Part shown: piece by piece, positions 45,751 through 55,800 of the stretch
How the letters are laid out: each line of letters opens with the position of its first letter
Position numbering within the stretch: position 1 is the first letter of the stretch
Origin: Bacillus sp. PK3_68
Lineage (GTDB): Bacteria; Bacillota; Bacilli; Bacillales; Domibacillaceae
Direction of reading: 5' to 3'
Length of the DNA stretch: 64,000 nucleotides
Assembly (NCBI RefSeq): GCF_003600835.1
Contig: NZ_NQYC01000001.1
Location: forward strand, 2,560,001 to 2,624,000
Notes under the pieces: model-generated
Databases searched by the model: none
What the model was told of the DNA's origin: nothing
Seen by the model: the letters and a program-made list of their open reading frames with translations, nothing else
Made by a program: the position numbers and the translations under genes

Positions 45751-45798
45751 AAAGAAGCATCGAAGATTATTTAAATAATCTTCGATGCTTCTTTCTTT
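45751..45798 (+). terminator. Intrinsic terminator after ohr
   Basis: GAAGCATCGAAGATTATT pairs perfectly with its complement at 45774-45791, then CTTTCTTT. The A-rich left flank could serve hmoA transcripts as well. Confidence 0.9.
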
Positions 45799-45874
45799 AG
45801 CTATTCTACCCCTGATAAATCGCTCTTTATTATTAAAATAAGATTGAGCCCTACTTAAAACTTCTGTAAAGAAG

Positions 45875-46195
45875 TTAGTTTGCTGGCTTCTTAATTGTTT
45901 TTACTTCGTATACTCCACCTTCTGAATGGATAATATATTCAGGCTTTGGCTTTCCAAGATTGGCTCTATGGCCGGCAATATGAGCATCACTTTTCTCCCA
46001 TTGTTTCCAATGCTCCTCAGATTCCCATCTAATCATGACAACAACCTCTTCATCGCCACGTCGCACTTTTTTTACCATGACTGTTGCATCAATAAATCCT
46101 TCTTGCTCTTCAATCAGCCCTTTTCCACTAAAACGCTCCACTACCTTCTCTGCATTGCCTTCCGTAACCACAGTCTTTCTCATTTGTACAAACAT
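45875..46195 (-). CDS. hmoA: Heme-degrading monooxygenase HmoA-like
   Basis: A 106-residue ABM-fold protein almost collinear with B. subtilis HmoA (YetG): MFVQMRKTVVTEGNAEKVVE at the start and WKQWEKSDAHIAGHR in the middle, where the His is near the heme. It would open the heme ring to release iron. The start is one of two adjacent ATGs (46198 or 46195) behind GGGAGAG; 46195 gives the usual MFVQ. It lies downstream of the ABC exporter genes on the same strand but is in a separate region upstream of the ohr terminator. Confidence 0.9.
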   Translation of the reverse strand: MFVQMRKTVVTEGNAEKVVERFSGKGLIEEQEGFIDATVMVKKVRRGDEEVVVMIRWESEEHWKQWEKSDAHIAGHRANLGKPKPEYIIHSEGGVYEVKTIKKPAN

Positions 46196-46246
46196 CATTA
46201 TCTCTCCCATTCTTATATGATTTATACTATAAATGGCCGCCAGTTT

Positions 46247-48091
46247 TTACCTAGACAAACCTGATGGTTTCCCCCGAAAATGGAACTGGCTTTCATACAT
46301 ACTAAAGTAAAATCCTTTTCTCTGTAACAGCTCTTGATGTGTGCCCGATTCAATGATTTCTCCTTGATGAATAACTAAAATTCGATCAGCATTTTCGATG
46401 GTTTTCAATCGGTGGGCAATGACAAAGCTTGTCCGCCCTTTCATCAGCTGATTGATCCCTTTTTGGATTTCTATTTCAGTCTTTGTGTCAATACTTGACG
46501 TAGCTTCATCAAGAATCAAAATATCTGAATCACCTAAAATTGCTCTAGCAATAGCCAATAATTGGCGCTGCCCCTGGCTCAAATTAGCCCCGCCAGAAGT
46601 AAGCGGAGTTTGATAGCCTTGAGGCAAATGCTTAATATATTGATGAGCCGATGCCATTTTTGCCGCGGCTATCACTTCCTCATCCGTCGCTTCTAAACGC
46701 CCGTAGCGTATATTCTCCATAACCGTTCCTGAAAATAAGAACGTGTCTTGAAGAACGATCCCTACTCTTTTTCGCAGCCCGTTTATTTGATAATCACGAA
46801 TACCCCTGCCATCCACTTTGATTTCACCAGCAGTTACATCATAAAATCTCATTAACAAATTAATAATTGTTGTCTTTCCTGAACCCGTTGGGCCGACAAG
46901 TGCAATTTTCTCACCCGGTTGAATTTGAAAATGAATACCCTTTAATACATCCTTCTCTTTTTCATAACTAAAGTGGACATGAGAGAATTCGACATGGCCT
47001 GCAAATGAATCTACAGCAATCGCATCCTTCTTATCCAGTACGTCTGGCGTCTCATCCATAATTTCAAATACACGCTCCGCACCAGCGATAGCCGACTGAA
47101 ACATATTAAATAAATTAGACAGCTGGCTAATCGGGCGAAAAAACTGACGGGAATAGGTAACAAAGGCGGCAATGATTCCAACCGTCGCTTGCCCATGAAC
47201 CGTCATAATGGCTCCAATCGCAATAACGAAGCCTAACCCGACATTATTAATGAAGTTATTAATAGGGCCAAGAAATCCTGATACGGTATCAGCAGCTAGA
47301 GCAGAGTGACGCAATCGCTCATTGACAATTGAAAATTGCTGATTGATTTTTTCCTCTTTGCCAAAAAGCGTAGTCACTTCGCTTCCTGAAATTGATTCCT
47401 CGATGAATCCGTTGAGTTCCCCTAAATCCCGCTGCCTTTTAATAAAATAATGGCCGCTGTAAGTGATAACTTTTTTAGTAAAAAAAATCATTAGCGGAAT
47501 GACAAGAAGCGTAGCAATAGCGAGCACCCAGTTCAGTGAAAACATGGCAATAGCTACCCCTGAAACCATTAAAACAGATGAAAAGATTTGTATAACACTC
47601 TGGCTGAGTGCGCTATTCAAATTTTCTATATCATTCGTTATCCTGCTCATCAGATCGCCATGTGTACGTCTATCAAAAAAACTTAGCGACAGCGTTTGAA
47701 ACTTATCAAATAAATCCTGTCTTAATGTTCGAACCGTTTGTAACGATACCCGGACCATCATAAAGGTTTGCAGCCAGGTAAATAGAGCCGCTGTTAAATA
47801 AACAACCGTAAGCAGAGCTAAAAATCGAACCGTTCCTGTGATATCCTTCGGAAGGATATATTCGTCAATGATCATCCCAATCATATAAGGCCCCAGAAGA
47901 CTCAACAAGGTGGAGAGGATAACAAAAATAATCGAAGCCATCAATGATGCTTTTTGCTTCTCCATATATGACCAAATGCGTTTGAGGGTTCCCTTCCAAT
48001 CCTTTGCTTTTTCGACTGGTCCATTTATTCCTCTCGGACCACGCGCGCGATGGATCATATTAGGGTTCACCGGTGAAGCTGGCTTACTCAT
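46247..48091 (-). CDS. ABC exporter half-transporter, catalytic subunit
   Basis: A 614-residue fusion of six membrane helices and an ATPase domain. Walker A is GPTGSGKTT, Walker B with the catalytic Glu is ILILDEATSSID, and the H-loop is VIAHRL. Its own signature is LSQGQ, less canonical than its partner's LSGGQ. It pairs with the next subunit in a heterodimeric multidrug-type exporter, as in YfiB/YfiC or BmrC/BmrD. The start overlaps the partner's stop by four bases (ATGA), showing translational coupling. The substrate is unknown. Confidence 0.9.
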   Translation of the reverse strand: MSKPASPVNPNMIHRARGPRGINGPVEKAKDWKGTLKRIWSYMEKQKASLMASIIFVILSTLLSLLGPYMIGMIIDEYILPKDITGTVRFLALLTVVYLTAALFTWLQTFMMVRVSLQTVRTLRQDLFDKFQTLSLSFFDRRTHGDLMSRITNDIENLNSALSQSVIQIFSSVLMVSGVAIAMFSLNWVLAIATLLVIPLMIFFTKKVITYSGHYFIKRQRDLGELNGFIEESISGSEVTTLFGKEEKINQQFSIVNERLRHSALAADTVSGFLGPINNFINNVGLGFVIAIGAIMTVHGQATVGIIAAFVTYSRQFFRPISQLSNLFNMFQSAIAGAERVFEIMDETPDVLDKKDAIAVDSFAGHVEFSHVHFSYEKEKDVLKGIHFQIQPGEKIALVGPTGSGKTTIINLLMRFYDVTAGEIKVDGRGIRDYQINGLRKRVGIVLQDTFLFSGTVMENIRYGRLEATDEEVIAAAKMASAHQYIKHLPQGYQTPLTSGGANLSQGQRQLLAIARAILGDSDILILDEATSSIDTKTEIEIQKGINQLMKGRTSFVIAHRLKTIENADRILVIHQGEIIESGTHQELLQRKGFYFSMYESQFHFRGKPSGLSR

Positions 48092-49827
48092 CTGTATTTC
48101 ACCTCCCTGCCACCCTGGGAAGAATAAATGTCATGATACACTTTACTGTTAGTAAGCAATTCATCATGCGTGCCACTGGCCTCAATTCTTCCATCTTCCA
48201 TAACGAGTATCTGGTCCGCATCAATCACGGAGGATATTTTGGATGAAATGATGAACAACGTTGCATGGGAATGAGCCTGTCTTAAAGCTTGCTGCACAGC
48301 CGATTCTGACAAAGCATCAATGGCTGAAGTTGAATCATCAAGAATTAATATACGAGGTCTGCGGATAAATGCACGCGCCATAGATAACCGCTGCTTTTGA
48401 CCTCCGGATAAATTCGTCGCTCCCTGCATGAGTTGGTGTTCGAACGTTGTATCAAAACGATTAATAAATTCAGAAGCGGCAGCAGATTGAGCTGCTTGCT
48501 CCATCTCATCAATCGTTGCCTCTTCTTTCCCAAAGCGTAAGTTATCCTTGATTGATCCTGAAAATAACATAGGTTTTTGCGGAACAAACCCAATAGAGGC
48601 ACGGAGTTGTTCAAGAGGGAAGTCCTTTACATTCATCCCATCTATAAGAATGTCTCCTGAATCTGGATCATATAAGCGGGGAATCAGTTTGACAAGTGTT
48701 GATTTTCCGCTGCCGGTTGAGCCGATGATGCCAATGGTTTGTCCAGCCTTTGCTTTAAAGGAAAGATCTTTAAGTACATATTCTCCATTTCTACTATAGC
48801 TGAAATGTACCTGTTTAAATTCCACTTCACCAATGATGGCAGGCTCAGAGAACGGCTTAGCCGTCTTAATAATATCGCTTTCTGTTTCAAGTACCTGAAC
48901 AACTCGCTTCGCTGAAGGAAAGGCACGAGCAATCTGCATTAATACATGGCTGCTGCTCATTAATCCATTCATCATAATATTTAAGTAATTAATAAAGGCA
49001 AGAATCACCCCTACTTGGAGCGTTCCTTCATTTACCTTTATGGCACCCATCCACATTCCAGCAATCATTCCTAGATTCACAACGAACATCATAATAGGCA
49101 TTAAAGTTACAATTAGCTGTTCAGCCGTCATATTTCGTTTCATTAACAAATCATTAACCGCTTTAAACTGTCCCTTTTCATAATTGTGACGGTCAAATGC
49201 TTTGATCACCCGAATGCCTGCTAGCATTTCTTGAAGCTTCGTATTTACCTGATCCATCGCTTTTTGAACTTTTGAAAAAAGTTTTCCTGAATGTATGGAA
49301 AAATAATAGATGAAGGCAATAAGAATAGGGATTACTGCTAGGAGAATAGGAAATAATTCTCGTGCAGTGAGCCAAACAATCATAACAGATCCTATAAATA
49401 ATAAAGGACCTCTTACAAATACACGCAATGTCATAATAATGGCCTGCTTTAGCGTTTCGATATCACTGGTTACGATAGTGATTAATTTACCAGCACCAAA
49501 TGAATCTGTATTACGGCTTGAAAACTGTCCCATCTTCTCGAACACATCACGGCGAATATCCACAGCAAAGTGAACGGCTGCTTTTGCAGCATACACAGAA
49601 CTTCCCATTCCACCAATTAATCCAACAAATGCGCTGAGCAGCATAATGAGCCCCAGCTTAACAACATAGTCATTGTCTTGATTAGCAATGCCAGTATCAA
49701 TCATCTTCTGCATGATGGTTGGCTGCAAAAGATCCATCGCCACTTCCATACACATCAATGCTGGTCCCAAAATTGCAAAAAGGGTGTATGGCTGAATATA
49801 GTGCAATAATTTCCTTATAGCATTCAT
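48088..49827 (-). CDS. ABC exporter half-transporter, degenerate-site subunit
   Basis: A 579-residue exporter subunit with six helices and an ATPase domain. Walker A GSTGSGKST and the LSGGQ signature are normal, but the catalytic Glu is Asp (ILDDSTSAID) and the H-loop His is Ser (FIISSKISS). This is the degenerate half typical of heterodimeric exporters, which lends its good signature to the partner's active site. The gene follows a PadR regulator by 11 bp and overlaps the catalytic partner. Function: probable drug or lipid export. Confidence 0.9.
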   Translation of the reverse strand: MNAIRKLLHYIQPYTLFAILGPALMCMEVAMDLLQPTIMQKMIDTGIANQDNDYVVKLGLIMLLSAFVGLIGGMGSSVYAAKAAVHFAVDIRRDVFEKMGQFSSRNTDSFGAGKLITIVTSDIETLKQAIIMTLRVFVRGPLLFIGSVMIVWLTARELFPILLAVIPILIAFIYYFSIHSGKLFSKVQKAMDQVNTKLQEMLAGIRVIKAFDRHNYEKGQFKAVNDLLMKRNMTAEQLIVTLMPIMMFVVNLGMIAGMWMGAIKVNEGTLQVGVILAFINYLNIMMNGLMSSSHVLMQIARAFPSAKRVVQVLETESDIIKTAKPFSEPAIIGEVEFKQVHFSYSRNGEYVLKDLSFKAKAGQTIGIIGSTGSGKSTLVKLIPRLYDPDSGDILIDGMNVKDFPLEQLRASIGFVPQKPMLFSGSIKDNLRFGKEEATIDEMEQAAQSAAASEFINRFDTTFEHQLMQGATNLSGGQKQRLSMARAFIRRPRILILDDSTSAIDALSESAVQQALRQAHSHATLFIISSKISSVIDADQILVMEDGRIEASGTHDELLTNSKVYHDIYSSQGGREVKYR

Positions 49828-49838
49828 GCAATGTCCCC

Positions 49839-50303
49839 TTACTTCATGACATTCTTTTTTAAACGATCCGTCATGTCATTCACAAAGGCAATTAATTCTA
49901 GCACGCTTTCTGAATTCCCCCGGGCTTCTTTCATCGCTTTTCGAAATTCTCTTTCCCATCGTTCCATTGCTGCCCTTAATTGCGTTGCCTGCTCAGAATT
50001 CTTCCACATCATTCTCTCTTTCCATTCAACCCAAAAATCGACTTCCTCCTGTTCAGCTATTTCCTCCAGTCTTTTGGTTCCATTTCTGTTAATAGAATAA
50101 ATTTTTTTATCAGATTCAGCATTCAGTTCAATCAACTGCTGGTCCAGCAATTCCTGAAGCGCAGGATACACCGTTCCAGCACTTGCCGAATAAGCACCAT
50201 TTGACCGCTCTTCCAGCTCCTTCATGATTTGATAGCCATGCATAGATTCTTCTTTCAATAAATGCAATATAGCTATTTGAACAAATCCTCGCCGTCTTCT
50301 CAT
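49839..50303 (-). CDS. PadR-family transcriptional regulator
   Basis: A 154-residue repressor. The winged helix covers about residues 5-85 with IAILHLLKEESMHGYQIMKEL and SAGTVYPALQELLDQQLI; a helical C-terminal domain rich in charged residues mediates pairing. The ATG has AGGAGGAAG. It lies 11 bp ahead of the exporter pair, so it controls its own operon, likely through the palindromes at 50338-50351, and is released by exporter substrates as in LmrR. Confidence 0.88.
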   Translation of the reverse strand: MRRRRGFVQIAILHLLKEESMHGYQIMKELEERSNGAYSASAGTVYPALQELLDQQLIELNAESDKKIYSINRNGTKRLEEIAEQEEVDFWVEWKERMMWKNSEQATQLRAAMERWEREFRKAMKEARGNSESVLELIAFVNDMTDRLKKNVMK

Positions 50304-50337
50304 TTTCTTCCTCCTTGTTTATATCGGCTATTTTAAA

Positions 50338-50351
50338 CGATATATCGATAT
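50338..50351. promoter_or_regulatory. Operator candidate for the PadR operon
   Basis: Two overlapping palindromes, CGATATATCG and ATATCGATAT, lie 35 bp upstream of the regulator; a related ATATCGGC is 20 bp nearer. PadR sites are usually of this ATAT-rich kind. Confidence 0.5.
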
Positions 50352-50485
50352 TTTTCAAACGTAATGAATTAGATCACTTTAAAGTTACAAAAAAATCCTT
50401 TTTAAGAAAAACTCTATCTGTAGGCGACAGGATCTAGTGGATATTATTTAATTCCGTAATGAAATTTGATTAAAAAAACTGACAT

Positions 50486-50523
50486 AACAAACAAAAGACC
50501 ACTCCAATGAAGAGCAGTCTTTC
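50486..50523 (-). terminator. Terminator of the chemotaxis receptor gene
   Basis: On the minus strand AAAGAC pairs with GTCTTT and an inner CTC with GAG, followed by TGTTTGTT. It lies just past the stop. Confidence 0.65.
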
Positions 50524-50530
50524 TAATCTG

Positions 50531-52285
50531 TTAGAGGGTCCCGTTTTTGCTTTCTTTAATCGTAAAAGAATTTAATTTTCCCTCTAAATTTTTTACCATT
50601 TCTGCGATCGCCTGCGAAGATTCCTCCATAACTTTCATGGAGTGCAGCTGTTTTTCCGTCTCAGAGGACAGCTCTTTAAAAATAGTTAAGGAGTTTTGAG
50701 CCGCATGGGCAATCTCATCTACTGTTGCATTGACTTCCTCTGAACTAGCAGACATTTCTTCATAAACAGCCGAAGATTCTTGAATTTCTTCGCTAACTCG
50801 TTTGGTCGATTCAACAATTTCATTAATTACTTGCCCGACATTATCAATCACCTGAACACCGGTTGCCACTTCCATCGTTCCTCTTGTCATCGCTTCTACA
50901 GCCTGTTTCGTATCTCCCTGGGTTAACTGGATGATGTTCACGATTTTTGCGGCAGCCACTTTTGATTGTTCCGCCAAATTGCGCACCTCATCGGCAACGA
51001 CAGCAAACCCTCTTCCCGCTTCACCGGCCCTTGCTGCTTCAATAGCTGCATTTAAAGCAAGTAAATTGGTTTGCTCAGTAATTTCAGAGATAACTGAAGC
51101 AATTTGCCCGATTTCTTGGGAACGCGTGCCTAATCTCGTAACAACTTCCGCAGAGCCGCCAACTGTTTCATTGATGTTTTGCATTTGATCAACAGCTTGT
51201 TGAATCAAATTCCTGCCATTATGGGTTTCTGATAACGTATCTTCTGACTTCATGGCAATGGTTGAGGCTGATTCTGCTGCCCGCTGAATCCCCGTAGCCA
51301 TCTCTTCCATGACTCGTGCACTTTCTGTTGAGCTGACTGTTTGATGCTCTAAGCTTTCAGTCACTTGATGAATCGATGTGGAAAACTGATTAGCCGATTG
51401 AACGGTATCGCTGGCAATCTTTAAAAATTCTGCAGAGGATTGATAGACCTTATCGGTTACAAGCCGGGCTTCTTTAATCAAGGAACTTAATGTTTCGGTC
51501 ATCTTATTAAATTGATGACTCAATTCACCTAGCTCATCCTTGCTTGTTACATTAATAGTCGTAGAGAGATCGCCATCACTCACTTTGCCAATAGCTGTTT
51601 GGATCTCTGCAATAGGCGACAATAACTTCTTTGTACCAAAATATTGGAGTATTAACACAATGATTAAGCAAATAACGATACTGATGCTCAGCCATAATAA
51701 AAATTGATATTTCAGGTCATTCATAATGCTTGCATCTAAATCAACACCAAATACCGCTGTTACTTCATTATTTTCATCTAGGATAGGAACCAATGCCGCT
51801 TGCCAGGTCCCAAACTCATCTGTGTAAATCTCCGAATAAGCTGTTTGTTTACTAGAAACCGCTTTTTCCAGCGCCTGTGCTAATAACTCGCTCGAGAAAG
51901 TTTCACCAGGATATAATTCAGCCTCTATGTTATTCGTTGGAACGGCGATTAATTGAATCTCCTTCTTTCCATCGGTCAATTTGCTATCCATGACATATCC
52001 TTGCGCAACAGATGGTTCATTTTTTGCCAGGTGGTCCAGGTGTTTAATGAACTTTTGTTGAATCTCACTGTCTACATCACTATTAGTTTTTGCACGTTCA
52101 ATATCCGAAATGTCTATCGTGCTGGCCCAGAGCTTCGCAATCCCTCCTGATCTGTCGTGAATAACCGTTTTGACAATATAATTATTAATCGCATAGCTAA
52201 TCACACCCGTACACAGTCCAACTAAAACAACAATAGCAAAAGATAAAAATAAATTTTTCCCCACTAAGGTTCTTCTTCTTTTCAT
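50531..52285 (-). CDS. Methyl-accepting chemotaxis protein
   Basis: A 584-residue receptor. A first helix lies at about 12-34, an extracytoplasmic sensor at about 35-185, a second helix at about 190-212, then HAMP ([19 protein letters not shown]) and a long coiled-coil signalling domain with the hairpin tip [41 protein letters not shown]. The tip binds CheA/CheW. The sensor resembles a single Cache-like fold ([18 protein letters not shown]). Ligand unknown. The ATG has GGGGGAT. Single gene. Confidence 0.93.
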   Translation of the reverse strand: MKRRRTLVGKNLFLSFAIVVLVGLCTGVISYAINNYIVKTVIHDRSGGIAKLWASTIDISDIERAKTNSDVDSEIQQKFIKHLDHLAKNEPSVAQGYVMDSKLTDGKKEIQLIAVPTNNIEAELYPGETFSSELLAQALEKAVSSKQTAYSEIYTDEFGTWQAALVPILDENNEVTAVFGVDLDASIMNDLKYQFLLWLSISIVICLIIVLILQYFGTKKLLSPIAEIQTAIGKVSDGDLSTTINVTSKDELGELSHQFNKMTETLSSLIKEARLVTDKVYQSSAEFLKIASDTVQSANQFSTSIHQVTESLEHQTVSSTESARVMEEMATGIQRAAESASTIAMKSEDTLSETHNGRNLIQQAVDQMQNINETVGGSAEVVTRLGTRSQEIGQIASVISEITEQTNLLALNAAIEAARAGEAGRGFAVVADEVRNLAEQSKVAAAKIVNIIQLTQGDTKQAVEAMTRGTMEVATGVQVIDNVGQVINEIVESTKRVSEEIQESSAVYEEMSASSEEVNATVDEIAHAAQNSLTIFKELSSETEKQLHSMKVMEESSQAIAEMVKNLEGKLNSFTIKESKNGTL

Positions 52286-52569
52286 GATATCCCCCGATAG
52301 TAATGTATTGAATTAAATAAAGTAATTTATAATAATTGATTCTTTATTGCTTTATATATCTAAAAAGCTTCTCTAGGTAATTGGGAAGGCGATAAACGTG
52401 TCCTTATACCTATTGCCCAGCTAATTAATCGCTCTTTTCAGGAATTTCAACCTATAACTTTTAACGCTTAATAGTCTACTCTTCAATATGATGGAAGTCT
52501 ACGAAAAATATTTTTCTATTCCTTATTTTCAGTAAATTTTAAGGAGTTTTGATTCACTGCTCTCTCCTC
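52286..52569. other. Non-coding stretch upstream of the receptor gene
   Basis: AT-rich; no gene, repeat or clear promoter pair was recognised. It should contain the receptor promoter. Confidence 0.4.
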
Positions 52570-52601
52570 TAAAAATAAAAAGACACCCTAAAAGAGTGTC
52601 T
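52570..52601 (-). terminator. Terminator of the small membrane protein gene
   Basis: On the minus strand AGACACTC pairs with GGGTGTCT around TTTTA (one mismatch), followed by TTTTATTTTT. Confidence 0.8.
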
Positions 52602-52711
52602 GTCATGCTTTCGCAAAAGGATTTTTAAAATAGCCTGTTTCTCTATCCTGAGCCTAAGTAAGTTATCTTGAGAATAAAGGGGCCAAGCTCTTTTATTTGT
52701 ATTTCACTTGC

Positions 52712-52864
52712 TTAAAAAAGATCAGTTAAATAGGATTGAATCGAGTTTGGCAATAATCGAAAGAATAAGCCTTCATATTTAATATCAAGGAAACCTGCAA
52801 TCAGAAGGACCAGCACGATTAATACCAAAATAGATTTCTTGTTCTTTTTAGACATCCACTTCAC
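52712..52864 (-). CDS. Small single-helix membrane protein, unknown
   Basis: A 50-residue protein read from a GTG at 52864 behind AGTGGGGGCGAC; an ATG at 52912 with AAGG is an alternative giving 66 residues. The product has a basic N-terminus (MSKKNKKS), one helix ILVLIVLVLLIAGFL and a short outer tail. The strong terminator after it argues for a real gene. No family is recognised. Confidence 0.5.
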   Translation of the reverse strand: MKWMSKKNKKSILVLIVLVLLIAGFLDIKYEGLFFRLLPNSIQSYLTDLF

Positions 52865-53008
52865 AAAGTCGCCCCCACTAAACAAATACAATATATCATT
52901 GATTCGTGACATATTTATATACCTTATTTATGATAAGATTCACCATCATCTATCTAAATGAGACTTTTCTTCATTCATTTAAGAAATATTTTCAAAGTCC
53001 CTCATTCA

Positions 53009-53380
53009 TCATTTTAGATGTTCATTTAGAACGTTCTCTTCCAAGACATCAGATGTATCGCCGTACACTTTGATAATATGTTTTTCTCCCCAAGTGCAAA
53101 GCGAATTTAAAATACCTTGTAAGCTCCATCCATACTCACTTAACTCATACTCCACTTTTGGAGGAACTTGATTGTAAACAATTCTATTAATGACTCCGTC
53201 TTCCTCTAATTCACGTAATTGTTGAGTTAACATCTTCTGTGTAATATCCGGCATAAGGCGCTTTAATTCACTTGTTCGTTTCTTGCCGTGTGTCAGATGA
53301 CATAGAATGACACATTTCCACTTTCCTCCTATTACTTCTAGCGTCGCTTCTACTGAAATATTGTATTTCTTTTTCTTCAT
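53009..53380 (-). CDS. ytcD: HxlR-family regulator, YtcD-like
   Basis: A 123-residue winged-helix protein: LEVIGGKWKCVILCHLTHGKKRTSELKRLMPDITQKMLTQQLRELEEDG is the family core, followed by the wing and YELSEYG. The ATG has AGGAGGAAAG. The single Cys in the core (CVILCHL) may sense aldehydes or quinones as in HxlR/YodB, but this is inference. It is divergent from ytbD and ytbE, the same order as in B. subtilis, and a 16-bp inverted repeat lies in its leader. Confidence 0.88.
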   Translation of the reverse strand: MKKKKYNISVEATLEVIGGKWKCVILCHLTHGKKRTSELKRLMPDITQKMLTQQLRELEEDGVINRIVYNQVPPKVEYELSEYGWSLQGILNSLCTWGEKHIIKVYGDTSDVLEENVLNEHLK

Positions 53381-53400
53381 ATATCTTTCCTCCTCATATA

Positions 53401-53439
53401 TAGGAACTTAAAAGTACCTATAATACTTTTAAGTTCCTA
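53401..53439. promoter_or_regulatory. Operator with perfect 16-bp arms between ytcD and ytbD
   Basis: TAGGAACTTAAAAGTA (53401-53416) and its exact complement (53424-53439) flank seven bases. Related halves AGTACTTTCAAGTGCGTACTT follow at about 53441-53461. These are natural sites for the HxlR-type regulator. Confidence 0.75.
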
Positions 53440-53579
53440 TAGTACTTTCAAGTGCGTACTTCCCTAATACTTTCATATATACCATAATAACATTTATCGG
53501 TTGAGTGTAATGTAATTATTTTTTATTTTACTTAAAACAAGACCGTTCATGCATGACTAAATGATGAAGGAGGATCACC

Positions 53580-54791
53580 ATGTCTTTAGATAAAAAACAA
53601 AGTACATTAGCACTTTTAGCCTTAGCCATCAGTGCATTTGCCATAGGAACAACAGAGTTTATCAGTGTAGGTCTATTGCCATTAATAGCGAATGATTTGC
53701 AAATATCTGTTACAACAGCAGGCTTAACCGTTTCCTTATATGCATTAGGAGTAACATTCGGGGCACCGGTTTTAACATCCATTACTTCTAGTATGTCACG
53801 AAAATCATTACTGCTTTGGATTATGGTCATTTTTATTATAGGCAATAGTATGGCTGCTAGTGCGACAAGCATTGGTATGTTGCTTGTTGCCCGCATTCTT
53901 TCTGCCTTTTCGCATGGAGTTTTTATGTCCATTGGCTCTACCATTGCGGCAGATTTAGTGCCAGAAAACAGAAGAGCTAGTGCCATATCCATTATGTTTT
54001 CCGGACTTACAGTAGCCACTGTAACAGGCGTACCATTGGGAACATTTATTGGCCAACAGTTTGGTTGGAGAATGGCTTTTCTCATTATTATTGGCGTCGG
54101 TGTTGTTGCCTTAATCGCGAATAGTATCCTGGTTCCATCTAGTTTACGAAAAGGGACTCGCACCACACTTCGGGACCAATTAAAATTAGTGACAAATGGT
54201 CGCCTATTACTTTTATTTACAATTACTGCTCTAGGCTATGGAGGAACCTTCGTTGTCTTTACTTATCTATCTCCCATGCTGCAGGAAATAACAGGATATA
54301 AAGAAGGAACCGTCGCTGTCATTCTTCTTGTATATGGCATTGCGATCGCGATTGGCAACATGGCAGGTGGAAAGTTATCTAATCGCAAGCCGATTCTGGC
54401 ATTGTTTTACATGTTCATTGTACAAGCGGTGATACTGTTTATATTGATGTTTACGGCGCCATTTAAAATAGCAGGATTGATTACCATTTTCTTCATGGGA
54501 CTTCTAGCTTTTATGAATGTGCCAGGATTACAAGTGTATGTAGTCATGTTAGCGGAACGATTTGTACCGACTGGAGTAGACGTAGCGTCAGCCATCAATA
54601 TTGCTGCATTTAATGCGGGAATTGCCATTGGCTCCTATTTAGGTGGCATGATCACAGACTCTATTGGCTTAATTCATACTTCTTGGGTGGGAGCACTTAT
54701 GGTATTGATTGCTGCTATCCTTACGGGTTGGAGTGTCTCCCTTGAAAGAAAAGATCAAAAAGGGAATGAACTAAAGGAGGTGGTTTCCTAA
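53580..54791 (+). CDS. ytbD: MFS efflux transporter, YtbD-like
   Basis: A 403-residue 12-helix carrier of the AraJ/YdhP group: FAIGTTEFISVGLLPLIANDL is the family opening and GVTFGAPVLTSITSSMSRK the first loop. Such carriers export sugars, drugs or nucleosides. The ATG at 53580 follows GAAGGAGGATCACC. An AAAGGAGG overlaps its stop region and leads to the aldo-keto reductase, so the two are one operon controlled by the divergent ytcD. Confidence 0.88.
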   Translation: MSLDKKQSTLALLALAISAFAIGTTEFISVGLLPLIANDLQISVTTAGLTVSLYALGVTFGAPVLTSITSSMSRKSLLLWIMVIFIIGNSMAASATSIGMLLVARILSAFSHGVFMSIGSTIAADLVPENRRASAISIMFSGLTVATVTGVPLGTFIGQQFGWRMAFLIIIGVGVVALIANSILVPSSLRKGTRTTLRDQLKLVTNGRLLLLFTITALGYGGTFVVFTYLSPMLQEITGYKEGTVAVILLVYGIAIAIGNMAGGKLSNRKPILALFYMFIVQAVILFILMFTAPFKIAGLITIFFMGLLAFMNVPGLQVYVVMLAERFVPTGVDVASAINIAAFNAGIAIGSYLGGMITDSIGLIHTSWVGALMVLIAAILTGWSVSLERKDQKGNELKEVVS

Positions 54792-54863
54792 GAATCGATA
54801 AATGACATGACCAAATATAGAATGATCTCATTTCTTATAATAAAAAGTGGAGGTTTATTTATA

Positions 54864-55706
54864 ATGATTAAAAACTTACAAGATACAACTACTTTGCATA
54901 ATGGGGTAAAAATGCCTTGGCTTGGAATTGGGGTGTTTAAAGTAGAAGAAGGGCCTGAACTAGTTAACGCTGTGAAATTGGCCATTAAACACGGGTACCG
55001 TAGCATTGACACGGCAGCCATTTATGAAAATGAAGAAGGAGTTGGCCAAGCGATCCGAGAAGGGATAAAAGAAGCCAATATCTCTAGAGAAGAACTATTT
55101 GTAACATCGAAAGTTTGGAATTCTGATCTAGGCTACGAATCCACTATAGCTGCTTATGAAACAAGCCTAAAGAAACTGGGTCTTGAGTATCTAGATCTAT
55201 ATCTTATACACTGGCCTGTAGAAGGTAAATACAAGGAAGCTTGGCGTGCATTAGAGACTCTTTATAAAGAAGGAAGAGTAAAGGCTATTGGAGTAAGTAA
55301 CTTCCAAATCCACCATCTTGAAGACTTAATGTCTGATGCCGAAATTAAACCGATGATCAATCAAGTAGAATACCATCCACGTTTAAGTCAGAAAGAAGTT
55401 CAAGCCTTTTGTCAAGAACAGGGAATCCAGCTAGAAGCTTGGTCACCTTTAATGCAAGGCCAATTATTAGATAATCCAGTCTTACAAGAGATTGCAAATA
55501 AGCATAATAAGTCCATTGCACAAGTTATTTTACGATGGGATTTACAAAATGGCGTTGTCACCATTCCAAAATCTACGAAAGAACATCGAATTGTTGAAAA
55601 CTCAACTGTCTTCGACTTTGAACTAACGAAAGAAGAGATGGAGCGAATTAACGACCTAAATCAAAATCATCGAGTAGGACCAGACCCTGACAACTTTGAC
55701 TTTTAA
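54864..55706 (+). CDS. ytbE: Aldo/keto reductase, YtbE-like
   Basis: A 280-residue TIM-barrel NADPH reductase: the tetrad Asp-Tyr-Lys-His is seen in SIDTAAIYENEEG, VTSKVWN and LYLIHWPVEG. GVSNFQIHHLEDL and IPKST bind the cofactor. B. subtilis YtbE and YvgN, close relatives, reduce aldehydes such as methylglyoxal. The ATG at 54864 with GTGGAGG is preferred to one at 54807. It follows ytbD and ends at the terminator at 55750-55800. Confidence 0.93.
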   Translation: MIKNLQDTTTLHNGVKMPWLGIGVFKVEEGPELVNAVKLAIKHGYRSIDTAAIYENEEGVGQAIREGIKEANISREELFVTSKVWNSDLGYESTIAAYETSLKKLGLEYLDLYLIHWPVEGKYKEAWRALETLYKEGRVKAIGVSNFQIHHLEDLMSDAEIKPMINQVEYHPRLSQKEVQAFCQEQGIQLEAWSPLMQGQLLDNPVLQEIANKHNKSIAQVILRWDLQNGVVTIPKSTKEHRIVENSTVFDFELTKEEMERINDLNQNHRVGPDPDNFDF

Positions 55707-55749
55707 ATAAAAACGAGCATAAGAACAGGCACTTTTCCTCTGATAAATG

Positions 55750-55800
55750 CACTGCACCCCAATTGTTAGATACATCTATCAATTGGCGGTGTAGTTTTTT
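55750..55800 (+). terminator. Intrinsic terminator after ytbE
   Basis: ACTGCACC-C-CAATTG pairs with CAATTG-G-CGGTGTAGT (one internal mismatch and one G-T pair), followed by T5-T6. Confidence 0.85.
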
